Shown in pieces: positions 10,601 to 16,004 of a stretch of 16,767 nt of DNA. The first letter of the stretch is position 1, and each line of letters starts with the position of its first letter. A program made the position numbers and the translations under genes. The stretch is from Baffinella frigidus (Eukaryota > Cryptophyceae > Cryptomonadales > Baffinellaceae). Below the pieces are notes generated by a model. That model saw nothing but the letters and a program-made list of their open reading frames with translations. It was not told the DNA's origin and searched no databases. The stretch is taken from contig MU646536.1 in assembly GCA_026770585.1 (NCBI GenBank), positions 171,060 through 187,826 of the forward strand. The letters are read 5' to 3'.

Positions 10601-13600
10601 GCATGCGCACAGAATAAAAGGGCGTTTTAAAAACCTGTGGGGAAATGATCACGTTTCCCCCGGAAAACCCGGGAGGAAACGTGACCATCTGCTGACTTTT
10701 GGCGTGTTTCCTGGGCAATAATCCAATAATTGACTTGTGAATTTGTTCGCATGGATAGCCTCGTGTGGACCCAACAGCATCATCGGTGCCGAGGATAATG
10801 CACGGTTGAGGCAGGACCTGCCTCAACCGTGAATTATTGGCGCTCGGATCGATCTGCAGATGACACACCACCACACCGCAGACAAACACACAACAGACTT
10901 CACTGTACACCATTTCACTCTACATCAATCGCCAGACAAAAACACCACTTTGCAGGCAACACCACACCACTCTACAGCAACAATACCTCTACACACCAAA
11001 ACACACTGCAAGCCCTATCCAGGGCAATCTCCCCGGACAACACAATCCTCTATGCCAACACCAAACCCCCACGCCGCACACCACTCTACAGACAACATAC
11101 CAACGAAAAACACCCCTCTACAGACAAGCCGCCACACCACATCGCTGCATTTCACAACAACCAACCCCGCTCACCAGGATAAGCACTCGCGTGCAGGGCT
11201 GCCGCTGCCTGGGCTCCGCACCATCCAGCGCTCACGGCACCAACACACACAGCTGCAACCACACCAAAACACCATCTGCAGACAAGACACCAAACCACAC
11301 CACACAGCAACCAACACCGCTGGCTCACCAGGACCAGCACCCGCGTGCACGAGAGAGCAGAGGCAGAGGCTGAGCAGAGGCAGAGGCTGCCTCTGCTCTG
11401 GCGACGCATCATCCAGCGCCCACGACAAAAACACCATATACAGACAAGACATCACACCACAACGCTGCAGCACACAGCACCCCACCCCGCCAGCCGGCTC
11501 ACCAGGATAAGCTCCCGCGTGCAGGGCACGACCCTTCCTCCTGAGACCATGCCGCATACGGCAAAGCACCCCTCTACAGACACGACACCACCACACACCG
11601 CTGCACCCACAGCAACACACCATCTACAGACAAGACACCCAACCACAAGGCTGAAAATCTACAGACAAGACACCCAACCACAAGGCTGAAACCGCCAGCA
11701 ACCAGCCCCGCCGCCGCCCTCACCAGAATCAGCTCCCGGGTGCAGGGCTGCCCTTCCGCCCACGGCGACGTTGGAGGTGGCTCCTCCCCCTCCCTTTCTC
11801 CTGATCCTGAGGTGGGCCGGAGCGTAAGCGGTCTAGCTCTCTCTTCAGTCTATTTGGGCCCCGTTCCGCTCCACAGTTCACTGCCAGGCCGGAGATTTTG
11901 CAAAAGTCAATTCACCCACAAAATCTGTCAACTTAGAAACGAGGTACCCAGATTGGGTACTTCGAAAATCGATTTTCGCCTTGAGTTGACTAATACAAAA
12001 ACTCCGCCCTGGCAGTGCAGTTGACGGATTTGTACGTGGGAGGTGGCTCGTCCCCTTCACGTTTTCCTGATCCTGCAGCGGGCCTGGGCGTCAGCGGGCT
12101 ACCGATGTCTCAGTCTATTTAGGCGAATCGATTTGGTGAGCCCGGGCTCGTTTCCGCTCCAGATTTGACGGATTTGTTCCGCACACCCAGCGTGCCAACT
12201 TGAGAATAGTCGGCCAACCCGAGTGAGGCAGAGCTAGGAGGTGGTTCTGTCGGCATAGACGTTAGCCGCGTGAGTCCACAGCATGAAACAGGCTTTTGTA
12301 GAGCCCGTTCGGTAGGACGTGGCCGTTTCCGACTTGACGAATTGTCTACTTGGCGACTTGACAAAGGTTGTCAAGGCCGTGAAACGATTCTAAACGCACC
12401 GTTTCGAGGTTTGTGGTACAAAGGGAAGTTCCAACGCGGCAATTCGGCAAATTGAGATCGGCCAAGTCTTACCGGAATAGCTCTATCAGTGTTTACCAGG
12501 CTCGAGCGTACAAAGGAGAAGGAAGAGAAGGAGGAGAAGGAGGAGGAGGAGGAGGAGGAGGAGAAGGAGGAGGAGGAGGAGGAGGAGGAGGAAGAGACCA
12601 GGCAATTTGCAGCAGAGTTGATCAGGCTTGAGCGTAGAAAGGAGGAGGAAAAGGAAAACGGAGGAGAAGGAAGGGACCAGCGACTTTGCATCAGTGTTTC
12701 TCAGGCTCGAGAGTACAAAGGAGGAGGAGGAGGAGGAGCTTGCCCCCTGGCTGGTCCGCTCTGGCTGACGGGAGGAGGAGGATGAGGAGGAAAAGGAGGA
12801 CAAAAAGGAGGAGGAGGAAGGGACCAGGGAGTGTGCATCAATGTTTCTCAGGCTCGAGAGTAAAAACGAGGAAACGGAGGAGGAAGAAGAGACCAGGGAC
12901 GCGACCAGGGACGCGGAGGCGGAGCAGCAGCGCGACCCGATCCCCCAGATCCTGTAGTTCGAGTACCAAACGCGTCAACCTTCCCTCGAGACACACGTTC
13001 CTGGAGTCAGTGTCCTCACACCATGTACACAACCACAGGCTCCTCAGGTTGGCGCCACCTGTGACCCGATCCTCCAAGTCCTGTTTGACCAGTGCCGAAA
13101 GCGTTCAAGGGTGAACGATCTAATTCCGGCGTCAACCTAACCACTTAAGGCTAAGAATAAGACACGGACCCCCAGGTCCTGTAGTTCGAGTACCAAACGC
13201 GCTAACCTCCCATGTGCCATTTGTTTTACTTTTCACGCGGTGTCAAAAGCGTCTACCTTTCCTGTTGTGCCAAACGCGTTCACTTGCACACGTTCCTCGA
13301 GACGCACTTTCCTGGAGCCAGTGACCGCACGGCATGAACACGCCAACGACTGTATAACTCCCTTTGGTAGGAGGTGGAGTTAAAATCCACCCGGAAAATG
13401 CTCGAATGAGCAGCCGACACGGGGTACAGTAAGTGGCACAATGCGTAACATGTGCGGCGCTGACGCTGGTTGTTTGGCAATAAATTATCAATCTCTCTAT
13501 AACTCCCTTCCGGAGCCGCTATCGAGTCACCTAGGCGTTCATTTTAAAAGCTGGGACCGGAATTCCGGTCCCAGCTTTTTCATTCTTAAAGCCCATTTCC

Positions 13601-15969
13601 CTTGGAATTCAGGTGAAAGTTTTTTCAACCCTTTAAGACTGAATCACGTCCTCGCTCGGCAGCGGTTCGAAGTCTTCTCACGACAAATGGCTCCAGTCAA
13701 CGGCCTCACAACTTTACAAAACGCTCCCCAAATGTCAAAACGTACCTTGAAAGTGATATCCCGCCGGTCCTTGATTTGGATGTGGTGCTTGAGGAGGGTC
13801 ACAAGCCCGTCCCCACGCCCCCCCGTGCGTTCCAGTTGGTGCCAGCTGTACCGCCCCTCCAGCCTGCATCAGAAGTTGACATTTAACGGGATGTTGACAT
13901 CGGTGACATTTGACGGGATGTTGACATTTAAGTTGACATTTAACGGGATGTTGACATTTGCGCCCCCCCGTGCGTTCCAGCTGGTGCAAGCTGTACCGCC
14001 CCGCTCCAGCCTGCGCCACCGGGAGACGCAAATATTTATTATTCATAATTATGATTTAACATAGATGCAGTTGAGCACCAGTTAAATGTCAACGCCAGGA
14101 TGCACCGCCCCCCTGTGCGTTCCAGTTGGTGCCTGCTGTATCGCCCCTCCAGCCTGCAGCAGAAGTTGACATTTAACGGGGTGTTGACATTTAACGGGTG
14201 CTCTAGCTGGTGCCAGCTGTATCGCAAGTCGAGCACCCGTTACCCCTCTGCGGACTACGGATCTTTCAAGACCTCCTCAATCCGGGGGTCACGTGATCAA
14301 GTTTGCACCCGAAAAGGGCTAGAGTAAGTGAAATTGAACGAGACTCCGTTTTAAATGAAAACCTCGCAGCCCACCGTGTGGAATGTCATCGTCAGGATGG
14401 TATGCCGCAGAATGTGTTAGCTCCCGCTGGCGCCAGCTATGCCCTAAGTGGCCAGTTGGACCACTCATCATCCGCCCTGCGTCAGGGCTCTAAGAGCTGC
14501 CTAGGACCTCTGCGGGTCGTTTTTGACCTGCCGGCCACTTGGGGGATAGCGGCGAGAACATACACGCCTACTCGCACATGTACAGTACAAAGATTCTACT
14601 CGAGAACAGCAGGGAGACCCAGCTCTGCTTGAGTAAATCTGGGCTCACCATAAAACACATTTAGAGCAGGAAATCTAGTACAAAATGGCAACTAAAATAC
14701 ATTCACGGCGAGCCCGATTTTAGTGAGGCAGGGCTGATCGGCGACGAGACCCAGCGCCAAAAACTTGGGCGAAGGCCTCGTCTATTTGCTTACCAATTTG
14801 GCGAGACCGAGCTCTTCCCCGCTCCAAAGTTGACGTATCCGTACCACACACCAAGCACGTCAACTTATGCATAGTGAGCAAACCCGACTGAGGCAGGGCT
14901 AGGCCTGATCCGGATCATCTGATCTCCTGGCCCTGCCTCAACAAAATCGGGCTCGCCATAAATGTATTTTACATACATACTTAAATACATACATACATGT
15001 ATTTTGCTCTTTTTACCGTGTTCGGAAAACTTGTGCGAAGTCCTCGTTCTGGACCCAGAACTCCTGGAGGCACACGATGTCCGAGTCTAGCCCGTCAATG
15101 ATGTCCAAGATTTCCTGTGCGGGTTTGGGGTGTAGGATTTTAGGGTTTTAGGGTTTTAGGGTTTTAGGGTTTTAGGGGTGTAAGGCGTCGAGAGTGTTAG
15201 AGAGATACGCAGAGAAGATGGCCACGGACAAACAATGATGGTAAAAGTTGACGATTCTGTACAAAACGTCAACTTTTACCAACGTTAAATGATTTCGGCG
15301 ACCAAACTATCTGCACACCGCTATACAGGTTCTGATCACTGGACTGAAACATGCAGTGTTCGTACCAGGATGCCCACTGATCCGGCCAGGCTCAGATCTA
15401 TGCGGTTTATTTGTGCATAACTTCTTCTTCTTCTTTATTACTCTCGATACAGGTCCTAGATAGCCCCGCATAACGTAGAAGTCGGCTGCGGTTTAAATTT
15501 TCAAAAATACATGTGCAAATACGAGGAGGATTTTTCAAAATAAAATTTCAAATTCGAGAAGGCAGCTGGAACGGGCGGGGAGGGTGTCTGGTTGCGCGCC
15601 ACGTACCACTTAGGCGAAGCGAGTGGGAAGGAGATGTGGGGCAAGGTGGCGAGCGAGAGGATAGGCTGACAGAGAGAGAGGGAGAGAGGGAGAGAGAGAG
15701 ACAGGGAGAGAGGGAGAGAGAGCTAGAGAGAGAGCTAGAGAGATAGAGAGAGAGAGAGGGAGAGCGAGCGAGCGAGAGAGAGAGAGAGAGAGAGATCCTC
15801 GTATTTTCGGGGGGGCGTGTCTGGTTGCGCGCCACGTACCACTCAGGCGAAGCGAGTGGGAAGGAGATGTGGGGCACGGTGGCGAGCCAGAGGATAGGCT
15901 GACAGAGCGAGAGGGAGAGAGGGAGAGAGAGAGAGAGGGAGAGAGGGAGAGAGAGCTAGAGAGAGAGCT

Positions 15970-16004
<35 letters not shown>

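Noticed and set aside
10829-11689. Several open frames on both strands, His/Thr/Pro-rich or Cys/Val-rich
   Set aside because: The composition of the CA-rich repeat explains them. Only the exon 6 pieces inside are supported.
13441-14064. Plus-strand open frame of 207 codons
   Set aside because: It overlaps the antisense of exon 4 and its repeats, plus a palindrome; no recognisable protein.
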